64,000 bases of DNA, taken from NCBI GenBank assembly GCA_046074525.1, contig JBJTOK010000030.1:21486-85485 (forward strand), given 5' to 3'. The notes under the pieces were generated by a model. That model was not told where the DNA came from and did not search any database. It saw only the letters and a list, made by a program, of their open reading frames with translations. The position numbers and the translations under genes were made by a program. This document shows positions 45,287-54,377 of the stretch, one piece after another. Source of the stretch: JAHEZL01 sp046074525 (GTDB lineage Bacteria; Bacteroidota; Bacteroidia; Flavobacteriales_C; GCA-002722245). The stretch's first letter is position 1; every line of letters starts with the position of its first letter.

Positions 45287-45928
45287 ATGAAAGCAACAGT
45301 TATTTCTTTAAGAATTCTTTATCCATTGTGGGCTATTGTTGGAATGTTTAGTTTGCTGTATGTTCCATCTCAATTGGTGGACTTCAATGATCCTTTGCTC
45401 ACGGCAAAGGAAATTGGGGCCAATGAGCTGCTTTTCCGAGTGGGGATTATGGGGAGCTTGGTCACTCAATTGCTTTTCATTTTAATTGCCTGGCTGTTGG
45501 GACAATTGTTTAATAACACAAGTAAAAAAGCGGTGCAGTGGATGCTCATTTTATCTTTTATCAGTGTGCCGATGGCAATGTTTAATGAGTTAAATCATGT
45601 TGCAGCATTGTTAAACATTGCGGATCCATCCCGAATGCTGTTCTTTTTAAAGCTTCATCAGATGGGGATTAATATTGCCTCTTTTTTCTGGGGATTATGG
45701 CTTTTTCCGCTGGGCAATCTCATTTACAAATCAGGCGCTGTTCCTAAATGGATAGGCGCAACAGTGATGATAGCAGGATTAGGGTATTTCTGTGCTGCAT
45801 TGATCAAGATTGTTTTTCCTAACGCTACGGCTTTATTACCCGTTTTTGAGGCTTGTACTTTTGGCGAAGTATTATGGATGTTGTGGCTGACAATAGTGGG
45901 GACCAAGAAGAGCTGGATTCCAGTCTAG
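45287..45928 (+). CDS. DUF4386 family membrane protein
   Basis: A 213-residue protein with about six hydrophobic helices. The pattern with FWGLWLFPLGNLIYKSGAVPKWIG in the second half matches DUF4386. The family is uncharacterised. It overlaps the convergent Crp-family gene by 4 bases at the stop codons and probably forms an operon with the preceding four-helix protein. Confidence 0.82.
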   Translation: MKATVISLRILYPLWAIVGMFSLLYVPSQLVDFNDPLLTAKEIGANELLFRVGIMGSLVTQLLFILIAWLLGQLFNNTSKKAVQWMLILSFISVPMAMFNELNHVAALLNIADPSRMLFFLKLHQMGINIASFFWGLWLFPLGNLIYKSGAVPKWIGATVMIAGLGYFCAALIKIVFPNATALLPVFEACTFGEVLWMLWLTIVGTKKSWIPV

Positions 45929-46533
45929 CTCTTTTTTACTATACGTTTTCTAATTCGGCTCAAAGATTCGGCAGTAACACCAAGAAAACTGGCAATTTGA
46001 TGCAGGGGCACTCTGTTGAATAATTCAGGGCGGTTTTCCAGTAAATCCTGGTATCGTTCTTCGGCACTTGAAGTGATGAATTTTGTCATCTCGTCCTGAT
46101 AGGTTCCGGTATGCTTTTCAACTTCGGCCCTGATGACCGATCTTAATCGAGGAATTAATTGACACATTTCTTCTTCAAGAGAGGAAGTACCAATGGTTAA
46201 AATGCAATCTTCGACACAAATCAAGTTGTGTGTTGCTTTTGATTTAGTGGTGGCACTGGTGAATGAATTAACGGGTTGGCCTTCTGTGTAAAATGCGGTG
46301 GATTTTTCTTCGCCGTTCTTAATAATGAATTCTCTAACACATCCCTGTAAAACCAAATAACAGTGCTTAGCCACTTCACCTTCTTTGAGTAAATAACTTC
46401 CTTTTTTAAATGCTTTAATAGTGGAGTTGTCTACAATCAATTGGATTTCCTCTTTGCTTAGCATGGCATCAAAGCGCGACAAAAACTGCAGAAGCAAGAG
46501 TTTCATTTCTGGTAATGTATCGTTTTTTTTCAT
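45925..46533 (-). CDS. Crp/Fnr family transcriptional regulator
   Basis: A 202-residue protein. The N-terminal cyclic-nucleotide-binding-like beta roll (about 25-125) contains GSYLLKEGEVAKHCYLVLQG. A long dimerisation helix and a C-terminal helix-turn-helix (about 150-200, HQIASFLGVTAESLSRIRKR) follow. The cAMP-binding Arg/Glu pair is not convincing, so the ligand is uncertain. Bacteroidota have many such proteins beside the gene they regulate. Here the neighbours are the DUF4386 membrane gene (convergent) and a dihydrofolate-reductase-family gene just upstream. Confidence 0.85.
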   Translation of the reverse strand: MKKNDTLPEMKLLLLQFLSRFDAMLSKEEIQLIVDNSTIKAFKKGSYLLKEGEVAKHCYLVLQGCVREFIIKNGEEKSTAFYTEGQPVNSFTSATTKSKATHNLICVEDCILTIGTSSLEEEMCQLIPRLRSVIRAEVEKHTGTYQDEMTKFITSSAEERYQDLLENRPELFNRVPLHQIASFLGVTAESLSRIRKRIVKKS

Positions 46534-46543
46534 TGCGGATTAA

Positions 46544-47089
46544 TTATTTTCTGATGTAATGACTTTGTACCATTTCTCCCAGGAATACTTCGGTTTTTAC
46601 ATGGTGAAAAGTTAAGTGTTGATCCAATTCACCAAATAAGGGGCTGCCGCCGCCCAATAATACTGGGATGGTGGTGATGATCATTTCATCAATCAGGCCT
46701 TCTTTCAGCAAACTTTGGATGGTGTTCCCGCCATCTATATACAGTTGCTGATGACCAAGTGCGTTCAATTGTGCCAACACTTCTTTTGCAGTGCCTTTAA
46801 CCAATTGTACTTTGCCTTTTGCCTTTTCGGGAACCTTGTTCAGGGTAGTGCTCCATACAAAAACAGGTTTAGTGTAAGGCCATTCAATGTCAAAACCACA
46901 AACTGTTTCAAAGCTATTACGGCCCATAAGTAAGGCATCAATTCCATTCATAAATTGTCCATATCCCGCATCTTCGTGTAGAGGGTTAGGTATGCTGTGC
47001 AGCCAATCCAATCCACCGTTTTTGTCGGCAATAAAGCCATCCAGACTTTTTGCGATAAACACCTTGTTTTTCCTTTCGTTCATGAGCAT
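46544..47089 (-). CDS. Dihydrofolate reductase family protein (RibD C-terminal type)
   Basis: A 181-residue protein with the DHFR/RibD-C fold: KVFIAKSLDGFIADKNGGLDWL at the start, LMGRNSFETV, and DGGNTIQSLLKEGLIDEMIITTIPVLLGGG. This group reduces small substrates with NAD(P)H and is often found beside regulators; it is not the canonical FolA. It ends 10 bases before the Crp-family start on the same strand, so the two are probably co-transcribed. Confidence 0.85.
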   Translation of the reverse strand: MLMNERKNKVFIAKSLDGFIADKNGGLDWLHSIPNPLHEDAGYGQFMNGIDALLMGRNSFETVCGFDIEWPYTKPVFVWSTTLNKVPEKAKGKVQLVKGTAKEVLAQLNALGHQQLYIDGGNTIQSLLKEGLIDEMIITTIPVLLGGGSPLFGELDQHLTFHHVKTEVFLGEMVQSHYIRK

Positions 47090-47212
47090 TAGCTTTGAGA
47101 AATAAAGATAGTATTTATGCTTTGTGTTCGGGTTTTAATAAAATATTTTTCTGCGGAGTAGGGGTATTTTATTTTAATCTTGTCATAACTTAAGAGAACA
47201 ATATTGGTAAGT

Positions 47213-47220
47213 TATCTTTG
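47213..47220 (+). promoter_or_regulatory. Putative -7 box of the sigma/FecR operon
   Basis: TATCTTTG matches TAnnTTTG exactly, 16 bases before the ATG at 47237. There is no TTTG at the expected -33 distance. If the operon is autoregulated by its own ECF factor, a different promoter could overlap. Confidence 0.4.
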
Positions 47221-47236
47221 AGTAGAAAGACGGCTG

Positions 47237-47803
47237 ATGCATTTAGATACAAAAGAACAGTGGAGCGCTATACAACAAGGCAGTGTCAAGGCTTTTGAAG
47301 TTTTGTTCAAAATGCTTTATGCCCCCTTGTGTCGCCATGCTTTCCTTATTTTGAAAGATGAAGTTGAAGCCGAAGAGGTGGTGCAGGAGGTTTTTTACCA
47401 GGTGTGGAATAAGAAGCATAGTCTGCGCATTCATGAGTCGCTGAAAGCATATTTGTACAGAGCGGTTCATAATGATTGTGCCAACAGGTTGAAGCATCTC
47501 AAGGTGAAGGAAAAGTACGCCAATGAGTTGCGCTACCAGGATCAGGATAGCGATTCTTCCTCCGATGTAGAAGAAGAAGAGCTTTCACTGAGAATACAGC
47601 AGGCGTTGGATGCTTTGCCCGACCAGTGCGGAGTGGTTTTTAAACTGAGTCGTTTCGAGCAACTAAAATACGCCGAAATAGCACTCAGGCTTAATATATC
47701 GGTAAAAACGGTGGAGAACCACATGGGTAAAGCCCTCCGGATTTTAAGAGAAAAGCTGAAAGAGTATATCCATTTAATTACATTATTTATGTTGCTGAAA
47801 TGA
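47237..47803 (+). CDS. ECF-type RNA polymerase sigma factor
   Basis: A 188-residue sigma-70-family ECF factor. Region 2 is at about 20-90 (LFKMLYAPLCRHAFLILKDEVEAEEVVQEVFYQVW). Region 4 is at about 125-175, with helix-turn-helix KYAEIALRLNISVKTVENHMGKALRILREKLK. This is the Bacteroidota FecR-paired sigma group. The stop overlaps the FecR start (ATGA). With the anti-sigma gene it should couple a surface signal to transcription of the operon. Confidence 0.92.
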   Translation: MHLDTKEQWSAIQQGSVKAFEVLFKMLYAPLCRHAFLILKDEVEAEEVVQEVFYQVWNKKHSLRIHESLKAYLYRAVHNDCANRLKHLKVKEKYANELRYQDQDSDSSSDVEEEELSLRIQQALDALPDQCGVVFKLSRFEQLKYAEIALRLNISVKTVENHMGKALRILREKLKEYIHLITLFMLLK

Positions 47804-48780
47804 TGCACGAAATTGAAAATATCGACGAGCTGATGGCTAAGGTGCTTTCCGGTGAAGCTTCTGCTGAAGAAATCCAGGCACTGGAGCATTGGAAGAAAGC
47901 GGCAAAAGAAAACCAGAAATACTTTGATTCGGGAGCAAAGGTGTTTGGCAGGTATTCGGCGCCGGAACCCAATGTTGATGCTGCCTGGAAAAAAATGGAA
48001 AGCAGGATACAGGATAAAAAAGTGCATGCACTTTCATGGTACCAAAACAAAGTATTTATAAGAGTTGCTGCTGCAGTCATATTGTTGCTTTGCATTGGTT
48101 CGGCTTTAATTCTTTTAGAGGATAAACCCGCTGAAAATAGAATGGTGGTTTCTGCTGGCAAGGAGACTAAAAAACAGGTTTTGCCTGATGGCAGTTCAGT
48201 AGTGTTGAATGAGAATAGTGAAATTTCCTTCTTGGTGAATGAAGACAACGTGCGTGAAGTAGCGCTTAAGGGTGAAGCTTATTTTGATGTGAAACATTCG
48301 GAAGAACAGCCTTTCCTGATAAAAATTGGTGATGTATTGATTGAAGATATCGGAACTTCTTTCAGCGTAAAAGCACTGCCAGATTCAAAGCTCGTGGAAG
48401 TTGTTATGGAAAGTGGTGAAGTGCATTTTTACAATGCTGTGAATGAAGGGGTGCGACTTAAAAAAGGCGACAAGGCCATCTATAATGCGGATCAAAAATC
48501 ATTCAGTGTACTAAAGATTGGGTTGAATGAAAAAGCCGGCGCATTCAGGAACCGTATCTTTCATTTCCGCGATATTAAATTGTCAGATGCAGTGAATGAA
48601 ATCAATGCAGCATACAATGCAAAAATAGAGCTCGATGAGAAATCACTGGAGGATATGCGTTTGTCGGTAGATTTCAAGAATGAGGAGCTGGATGTCATCC
48701 TCAACGTCATTACTGAAACGATGGATCTGCAACTGGAAAATGATTCGGGAAAAGTAGTCCTGAAAAACAAAACTCCTTAA
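47800..48780 (+). CDS. FecR family anti-sigma factor
   Basis: A 326-residue inner-membrane regulator. The cytoplasmic N-terminal domain (about 1-75) holds the sigma factor. A single transmembrane helix at about 88-105 (VAAAVILLLCIGSALIL) leads to a periplasmic FecR domain (about 120-220, KQVLPDGSSVVLNENSEI, VALKGEAYFDVKH) and a C-terminal DUF4974-like domain (about 255-326). It normally receives the signal from an outer-membrane receptor with an STN domain; the next gene supplies exactly such an STN domain. Translational coupling to the sigma gene is indicated by the 4-base overlap. Confidence 0.93.
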   Translation: MMHEIENIDELMAKVLSGEASAEEIQALEHWKKAAKENQKYFDSGAKVFGRYSAPEPNVDAAWKKMESRIQDKKVHALSWYQNKVFIRVAAAVILLLCIGSALILLEDKPAENRMVVSAGKETKKQVLPDGSSVVLNENSEISFLVNEDNVREVALKGEAYFDVKHSEEQPFLIKIGDVLIEDIGTSFSVKALPDSKLVEVVMESGEVHFYNAVNEGVRLKKGDKAIYNADQKSFSVLKIGLNEKAGAFRNRIFHFRDIKLSDAVNEINAAYNAKIELDEKSLEDMRLSVDFKNEELDVILNVITETMDLQLENDSGKVVLKNKTP

Positions 48781-48789
48781 AACTCTTGT

Positions 48790-50571
48790 ATGCCTTTGTC
48801 CTTGCGTTTGTTCACCGCCTTCCTGTTTTTATCCTTCGCTTGCTTCGCTCAGGTTCCTGCACTGGAACGTGAGCTTAGTTTTTCTGTACAGAATGAAAAT
48901 GCTGAGAAGGTGTTGGGAAAGATACAGGAACAAGCCCACGTGACTTTTTCCTATGCTTCGGGGATTTTAAAAAATGTAAAGCCTTTGACGCGTCAGTTCA
49001 AAAAAAATACGGTGAGGGAAGTTCTCCTGATTCTTTTGCCGGTAAATATTTCTTTCAAAGCTAAAGGAGAGTACATCATTTTAAAGGAAGTTGCTGCAGA
49101 AAAAGTGGCTCAACACAAGGAAGTAAGTGGTTATGTTTACGACAAGAACACGCATAAGAAATTGTCCAATGTTACTGTGTACGATAAAAATACACTGCAG
49201 GTGGCTACAACCGATAAATACGGATTTTACAGTCTGCCTTCCACTGAAGTTGAACAATGCATCACCGTTAATAAAGAAAATTTTAAGGATACCTGCGTTG
49301 CCCTCCAAATCGATGAATCAAAGCTTTTCAATATTGAAATAGATTCGTTGAGTACTACCGTTGTTGATTCAGTTCCGGCCATGAAAAGTGATGCATCTCT
49401 TCAAAATGAATTAGTGGCGATGATCAATGAAAGCTTCCAGAAAACCAAAGGTTTTATTCATACAATTAACGTGAAAAGCCCCATCGACAGGAATTTTCAG
49501 TTTTCTGTACTTCCTTATGTAGGCAGTAACGGACTTTTGTCGGGTGCAGTTTACAATCGTTTTTCCTTGAACCTGTTGGGAGGATATTCAAAAGGAACCA
49601 GGGGATTGGAGGCGGCTTCTCTTTTCAATATCAATAGGGAGAACATGAGTGGTGTTCAGCTTTCCGGACTTTTTAACGTGGTTGGAGATACGGTGAAGGG
49701 ACTTCAGTGTGCGGGTCTTTTCAATGCCTCTGGAAAGGAAGTGATGGGATTTCAGGCCGCCGGTCTTTTCAATGTCAGCTTCGGAAAAATAAAGGGAGTT
49801 GCCGCCGCCGGATTGATGAATATTTCTGCGGATGAGTCAATGGGTATGATGGCTGCGGGATTGTTCAATGTTTCAATAAGAAGTAGTCATTCCCTTGAAG
49901 CGGCAGGCCTTTTTAATGCGACGAAGCACGGCCTGCACAATATGCAACTAAGTGGGTTGGTCAATCATACCACCAGCGGCAGCAGTTTCCTGCAAGTTTC
50001 GGGATTGATCAATATGGCCGATCATTTGAGCGGATTGCAGATTGGTATGATCAATGTCGCCGATTCCGCTTCAGGAATACCTGTGGGATTGCTTAGTGTT
50101 GTTCGTAAGGGAGTGCATCAGCTGGAAATGTCGACGGATGAATGGTTTCCGGCAAATGTTTCTTTTTTGACTGGCGTTCCGCATTTGCATAACATTTTTA
50201 CCGCCGGATTTCAGCCTTTCGGATCTTCACGCTTGTGGCATTTTGGTTATGGTTTGGGTTCGTCCATAAAACTTAAAAACAGCTGGAAGGCCGAGTTAAA
50301 TGCTACTGCACATCATGTAAGCAAGGGATCTGTTTTTTTCGGAACCTCGGGGTGGTACAAAGTGTATATGGGAGTGGAGAAAAGATTCGGAAAAAGATTT
50401 TCAATGGCAGTTGGCCCCACCTTCAACTGGTACATCGCCGATAGTTTATTGCCATCCTATAATGATACTTATTACTCGGTAGTGCCATACCATCTTAGTG
50501 AAATGAGTTTGCCCGATGGATACAACCTGAAGTTCTGGGTTGGCGGCAGACTGGCGTTGCGCTTTTTTTAA
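48790..50571 (+). CDS. STN domain + carboxypeptidase-regulatory-like domain + surface-repeat protein
   Basis: A 593-residue protein. Signal peptide 1-21 (FACFAQ), then an STN (secretin/TonB short N-terminal) domain at about 28-95 (ENAEKVLGKIQEQAHVTFSY, VNISFKAKGEYIIL), a carboxypeptidase-regulatory-like domain at about 110-185 (VSGYVYDKNTHKKL), and a long array of Gly-rich repeats of about 20 residues built on GxQxxGLFN (about 280-450), as in LA_2272-type surface-repeat proteins. The end is beta-barrel-like. In this operon type a TonB-dependent receptor would normally follow FecR; here the STN domain is attached to a repeat protein instead. Likely role: sensing or exposing a surface structure. 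Confidence 0.78.
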   Translation: MPLSLRLFTAFLFLSFACFAQVPALERELSFSVQNENAEKVLGKIQEQAHVTFSYASGILKNVKPLTRQFKKNTVREVLLILLPVNISFKAKGEYIILKEVAAEKVAQHKEVSGYVYDKNTHKKLSNVTVYDKNTLQVATTDKYGFYSLPSTEVEQCITVNKENFKDTCVALQIDESKLFNIEIDSLSTTVVDSVPAMKSDASLQNELVAMINESFQKTKGFIHTINVKSPIDRNFQFSVLPYVGSNGLLSGAVYNRFSLNLLGGYSKGTRGLEAASLFNINRENMSGVQLSGLFNVVGDTVKGLQCAGLFNASGKEVMGFQAAGLFNVSFGKIKGVAAAGLMNISADESMGMMAAGLFNVSIRSSHSLEAAGLFNATKHGLHNMQLSGLVNHTTSGSSFLQVSGLINMADHLSGLQIGMINVADSASGIPVGLLSVVRKGVHQLEMSTDEWFPANVSFLTGVPHLHNIFTAGFQPFGSSRLWHFGYGLGSSIKLKNSWKAELNATAHHVSKGSVFFGTSGWYKVYMGVEKRFGKRFSMAVGPTFNWYIADSLLPSYNDTYYSVVPYHLSEMSLPDGYNLKFWVGGRLALRFF

Positions 50572-50680
50572 ATCCCCGGCGAAGTAAGAATAAGGATCCA
50601 GAACTTGAGAAATTCGATTTATTTTTCATTTGAGTAGGGGTGTTTTCTTATTTGCTTGTCATATGTTAAACTTAAATATT

Positions 50681-51751
50681 ATGACACCTTTAAAAACACT
50701 TTTTATTCTCTTTGTTTGCAATTTATTTCTTGCAGCAAATCTTTTTGCGCAGGACAGTACAAAATTGAAAAATACCTATTTCCAGCTTACGCTCATCCCT
50801 CCTCTGGGAACCAATGGCTGGGAATCTTTCAAAACCACAAACAATGTTTCCGTAAATATTTTTGCAGGTGTTTCGGGTGGATTGAATGGAGTTGAAGCCG
50901 GTGGTTTTTCAAACATCATTTTACATGATGTTAAAGGCGTTCAGGGCGCTGGCTTTGCCAATGTAACGTTGAACAATTTGTACGGATGCCAGGGTTCGGG
51001 CTTTGCCAATGTCAATCTGGGTGAAGCCAAAGGTGCGCAGCTGGCTGGTTTTGTCAATTACAATCAAAAGAAATTTATTGGTGTGCAGGGAAGTGGTTTT
51101 GCGAATTTAGCGCTTAAAAATTTTAAAGGTGCCCAGTTGGCAGGCTTTGCCAATATTGTGAAAGATTCGCTGCAAGGTGTGCAGGTGAGTGGTTATTTCA
51201 ATTATGCAAAGTACGTTAAAGGAGCGCAAATTGGTTTTATCAATGTTGCCGATTCGGTAGATGGAATTTCGTTGGCTTTTCTCAGCATTGTTAAGAAGGG
51301 ATTGCATCAGCTGGAGATTTCTGCCGATGAATTGTTTTACACCAATCTGGCAGTTCGCACCGGAACCAGTAGGTTTTACAATGTTTTCGGATTGGGGTTT
51401 GGTACTAGTAATAAAGATTTTCTGTGGAATTATTCGTACGGTATTGGGACGTCGCTAAAAGTAAATGATAAGTGGAATGGTGATGTGTTGTTGTCGGCGC
51501 AACACATCAGTAAAAATGGATTTCATTTCGGAGCCAGTGAATTGTATAAACTTTATATCGGTGCCGAGTACAGAATAGCAAAGAAATTTACTTTGGCCGC
51601 CGGACCAACATTTAATCTTTTACTGACCGACAATTTGTTGACCGACGACTATGCTTCCATAGCGCCTTATTCTATGATGAATTACAACACCAGCAGCGAT
51701 TTTAACCTGAAGGCCTGGGTGGGTGGAAGAGTTGCGCTTAGATTTTTTTAG
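50681..51751 (+). CDS. LA_2272-type surface-repeat protein (paralogue without STN)
   Basis: The ATG at 50681 gives 356 residues with a signal peptide ending near NLFAQD; upstream in-frame starts would precede the signal peptide. After about residue 40 it has six to seven tandem repeats of the pattern G(V/A)Qxx-G-F-A-N-hydrophobic (for example GAQLAGFANIVKD), then a C-terminal barrel-like half. The repeats and the C-terminal half align with the preceding gene (SIVKKGLHQLEISADELF versus SVVRKGVHQLEMSTDEWF), so the two diverged after a duplication in which one has or lost the N-terminal sensor domains. Confidence 0.78.
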   Translation: MTPLKTLFILFVCNLFLAANLFAQDSTKLKNTYFQLTLIPPLGTNGWESFKTTNNVSVNIFAGVSGGLNGVEAGGFSNIILHDVKGVQGAGFANVTLNNLYGCQGSGFANVNLGEAKGAQLAGFVNYNQKKFIGVQGSGFANLALKNFKGAQLAGFANIVKDSLQGVQVSGYFNYAKYVKGAQIGFINVADSVDGISLAFLSIVKKGLHQLEISADELFYTNLAVRTGTSRFYNVFGLGFGTSNKDFLWNYSYGIGTSLKVNDKWNGDVLLSAQHISKNGFHFGASELYKLYIGAEYRIAKKFTLAAGPTFNLLLTDNLLTDDYASIAPYSMMNYNTSSDFNLKAWVGGRVALRFF

Positions 51752-51786
51752 GAAATAAAACGAATAATCATTAACATCATTTTTTT

Positions 51787-52509
51787 ATGAAGACAATTCA
51801 ACAATTAGCAGCAGTAGTAATATTGGCATTGTGTGTTCAATCCTGTACCAGGGAAGGTATCTGGGGAATCAGAGGAGAGGGTGCGCAGGTAACGGAAACC
51901 GTGGATTTGAAATCTTTTAATGCCATTAACCTGGAAGTGGATGCAGAGGTGATTTTTGTGCAGGATACGGTGTATAAAGTGGAGGTAAGTGCTCAGGAGA
52001 ATATTATGGCGGCCTTGGATATGAAGGTGGATGCAGGTGAGCTTGAAATTGATTTTAAGCGAAATGTTTGGGAGCACGATGGAATTACAATTGTGGTACA
52101 TGCGCCTGAGCTGAGGAAGATAGATATCAGCGGAAGCGGAGACATCTTGGTGAAGGATACTTTAAAAGTGAATACTTTTTCGGCCGATATATCAGGCTCC
52201 GGAGATATTGAAGTGAGTTACATCGAAACACAAAATCTGGATGTGAAAGTATCGGGTTCGGGCGCCTTATCTTTTCTTGGAGGAACGTGTGCTGTTCAGG
52301 ATTTTAGTGTGCTGGGTTCGGGCAGTATTTCTGCTGAGAAGCTAAGTGCAGTGAGCAGTTCGGTTAACATCAGCGGATCGGGGGAATGTTCGGTAAATGT
52401 GAGTGCTAACCTGAGTGTTACTATTTCAGGTAGCGGAAAGATTTTTTACAAGGGCAATCCTGATATTGACAAAACAATTTCCGGATCGGGGAAATTGGTG
52501 AAGATTTAA
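51787..52509 (+). CDS. DUF2807 (head GIN) lipoprotein
   Basis: A 240-residue lipoprotein with lipobox VQS-Cys near residue 20. From about residue 40 it is an all-beta solenoid of DUF2807 type, with repeated ISGSGDI, VSGSGAL and SGSGKI turns near every 20-25 residues. Such domains are common exported adhesin-like proteins in Bacteroidota. It is the last gene before a strong dyad terminator and follows the repeat protein by 36 bases, so it belongs to the sigma/FecR operon. Confidence 0.85.
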   Translation: MKTIQQLAAVVILALCVQSCTREGIWGIRGEGAQVTETVDLKSFNAINLEVDAEVIFVQDTVYKVEVSAQENIMAALDMKVDAGELEIDFKRNVWEHDGITIVVHAPELRKIDISGSGDILVKDTLKVNTFSADISGSGDIEVSYIETQNLDVKVSGSGALSFLGGTCAVQDFSVLGSGSISAEKLSAVSSSVNISGSGECSVNVSANLSVTISGSGKIFYKGNPDIDKTISGSGKLVKI

Positions 52510-52524
52510 CAAAGTAAATCTATT

Positions 52525-52565
52525 AGGACAGCGGCCTTTTATTATGCAAAAAAGGTCGCTGTCCT
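52525..52565. terminator. Long dyad terminator between the surface operon and DUF1348 gene
   Basis: AGGACAGCGGCCTTTT pairs with AAAAGGTCGCTGTCCT (one G-U pair). The long stem and symmetric flanks suit termination of both convergent transcripts. The T-tract is weak, so the activity is likely but not certain. Confidence 0.65.
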
Positions 52566-52598
52566 ATTTAACAGATTTCTTATCCTGCTCCAACATCT

Positions 52599-53012
52599 TT
52601 ATTTCACTCTTCGTTCTGTTTCATCGATTTTTAAGTCGTTGATACTCGCAAAGCGTTTTTTCATAAATCCATTTTCATCAAATTCCCAATTCTCATTTCC
52701 ATAGGAGCGATACCATTGTCCGGTATTATCTCGCCACTCATATTCAAAACGAACCGCGATGCGGTTGCTGGTAAAGGCCCACAATTCCTTCTTGAGTTTA
52801 TAGTCTAATTCCTTTTCCCATTTGGCTCTCAAAAAGCTTTTTACTTCTTCCCTGCCGTTGATAAACTGGTCCCTGTTGCGCCATTCTGTATCGATGGTAT
52901 AAGCCAGAGAAACTTTTTCGGGATTTTTAGTATTCCAGGCATCTTCCGCCATTTGTACTTTTTGAGTAGCTGTTTCAAAATTAAAGGGTGGAAGAGGTTG
53001 TTTTTGTTCCAT
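52599..53012 (-). CDS. DUF1348 (NTF2-like) family protein
   Basis: A 137-residue small NTF2-like alpha/beta protein fitting DUF1348 throughout: FNFETATQKVQMAEDAWNT, WRNRDQFINGREEVKSFL, WAFTSNRIAVRFEYEWRDN and ENWEFDENGFMKKR. The family is uncharacterised; it may bind a small ligand in its cone-shaped cavity. Length is normal and there is no signal peptide. Confidence 0.88.
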   Translation of the reverse strand: MEQKQPLPPFNFETATQKVQMAEDAWNTKNPEKVSLAYTIDTEWRNRDQFINGREEVKSFLRAKWEKELDYKLKKELWAFTSNRIAVRFEYEWRDNTGQWYRSYGNENWEFDENGFMKKRFASINDLKIDETERRVK

Positions 53013-53096
53013 GATCTTGGTTGATTAAGTGCTAAAAGTACTTATCTGTGTGCAGGATTTCAACATGCTTTTTTGCAGGAAAAATGATGCTTGTTG

Positions 53097-53477
53097 CTAT
53101 TCTTCCAGTCCCGAAAAAAATGATTCTAAATCGCGGCGGTCTTTGGAAGTAGGCTTTCCTGTTCCGTTGTTTCGGTATTGCGATTGGGCCAGTTCGTACA
53201 ATTTACTTTTTTCTACTTCTTCCGAAGGAGTGATATCCTTCAAATAATTGTCCACCAATTGAGCGCCGATGCGTTTTTCCAGGAGAGCCAGAATTTTATA
53301 TTGAAAAAGGGCTGAGTTTCGGGAGTAGGAAAGTACATCGCCCACTTTAACTTCTTTGGATGGCTTGATGCTGATTTTATTGAGTTTTATTTTTCCTTTT
53401 GAAACAAGTTCTGCCGCCTGAGAGCGGGTTTTAGCAAGTCGAACGCACCAGATGTATTTATCGATTCGCAGGGACAT
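53097..53477 (-). CDS. hslR: S4-domain RNA-binding protein (HslR family)
   Basis: A 126-residue protein. The S4 RNA-binding domain spans about 1-60 (MSLRIDKYIWCVRLAKTRSQ, then AAELVSKGKIKLN). The basic/helical C-terminus fits HslR, the heat-shock protein that binds stalled 50S subunits carrying a peptidyl-tRNA and helps recycle them. It lies 3 bases downstream of the EamA transporter gene on the same strand. Confidence 0.88.
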   Translation of the reverse strand: MSLRIDKYIWCVRLAKTRSQAAELVSKGKIKLNKISIKPSKEVKVGDVLSYSRNSALFQYKILALLEKRIGAQLVDNYLKDITPSEEVEKSKLYELAQSQYRNNGTGKPTSKDRRDLESFFSGLEE

Positions 53478-53480
53478 AGG

Positions 53481-54377
53481 TTATTGTTTGCTGTTTTTTT
53501 TATTTAGAATATACACAGCAACAATGCCTAGTATTCCACCAACAATGGTGTGCCATTGCGGAACTTCTCCTAAAAATATCCATGAGCCCATAGCGGCTGT
53601 AAAGGGTACCAGGAAAATGAAAGAGCTTGCCTTGCTTGCGCCTAATTTAGAAGTAGCCACAAAATAAAAGGTAGTGGCCATAGCGGTTGTAATGGTTGCA
53701 CTAAAAAACAAGTTGCCCCAGAAATAGATATCCGCCTTTTCAAAAACGCTGATGTTCTCGCTGGAAGTGGTGAATAGTAGTGTAATCAGACTGCAAATGC
53801 CGTACATCCAAAAACTATACACCACCGGAGATCCGTGTTGGGAGAACTTGCTTGTAAATACACTTAACACCGCCCATGACACCGAGGCCAGCAAAAAATA
53901 AATATTGCCTGTGCTCAATAAACTGTTTGTTTGTTCCCATATTTTCAACAAAATAACACCTGCGATCAAACCTATCGCTAAACCCAGTGCTTCGTTTTTA
54001 TTGGGCTTTCTCCAGTTAAGAAGGAGCATCAGTAAATAAGAAATGATAGGATTTAAGATAGTCACCAAAACACCACCTGCACCGGCTAATCCTTCTTCCA
54101 GTCCTTTGAAGAAGGCAAAGAAATAAAAAGCCAGGATGATGGAGGCAATGAATAAATCTTTTAATCCGCTTCGTTGTATGCGCAAATCTTTCCTGAACAG
54201 CAACAGAATAATCAGAAGGGAAAGAAATGAAGTTCCATAGCGAATAAGGGATATAGAAAGGGCAGTGCCGTAGCTTCCCAGGACTTTTGCAGAAGCCCAG
54301 CTTAAACCCCAGCAAAACATGCTGGCGAGCATTCCGATGAGAAAAAGTTGTTCTTTTTTTGAGTTGACGGGATTCAC
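53481..54377 (-). CDS. EamA/DMT-superfamily transporter
   Basis: A 298-residue membrane protein with ten hydrophobic helices arranged as two EamA (five-helix) repeats: about 12-150 and 160-292. The signature SWASAKVLGSYGTALSISLIRY in the first repeat and VYSFWMYGICSLITLLF in the second are typical. Members move metabolites such as amino acids across the inner membrane; the substrate cannot be inferred. Probably co-transcribed with hslR, which starts 3 bases after its stop. Confidence 0.9.
   Translation of the reverse strand: MNPVNSKKEQLFLIGMLASMFCWGLSWASAKVLGSYGTALSISLIRYGTSFLSLLIILLLFRKDLRIQRSGLKDLFIASIILAFYFFAFFKGLEEGLAGAGGVLVTILNPIISYLLMLLLNWRKPNKNEALGLAIGLIAGVILLKIWEQTNSLLSTGNIYFLLASVSWAVLSVFTSKFSQHGSPVVYSFWMYGICSLITLLFTTSSENISVFEKADIYFWGNLFFSATITTAMATTFYFVATSKLGASKASSFIFLVPFTAAMGSWIFLGEVPQWHTIVGGILGIVAVYILNKKNSKQ

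Noticed and set aside
50800..51250. CRISPR-like repeat array
   Set aside because: The periodicity is at the protein level (Gly-rich surface repeats) with variable spacing and no identical DNA repeats.
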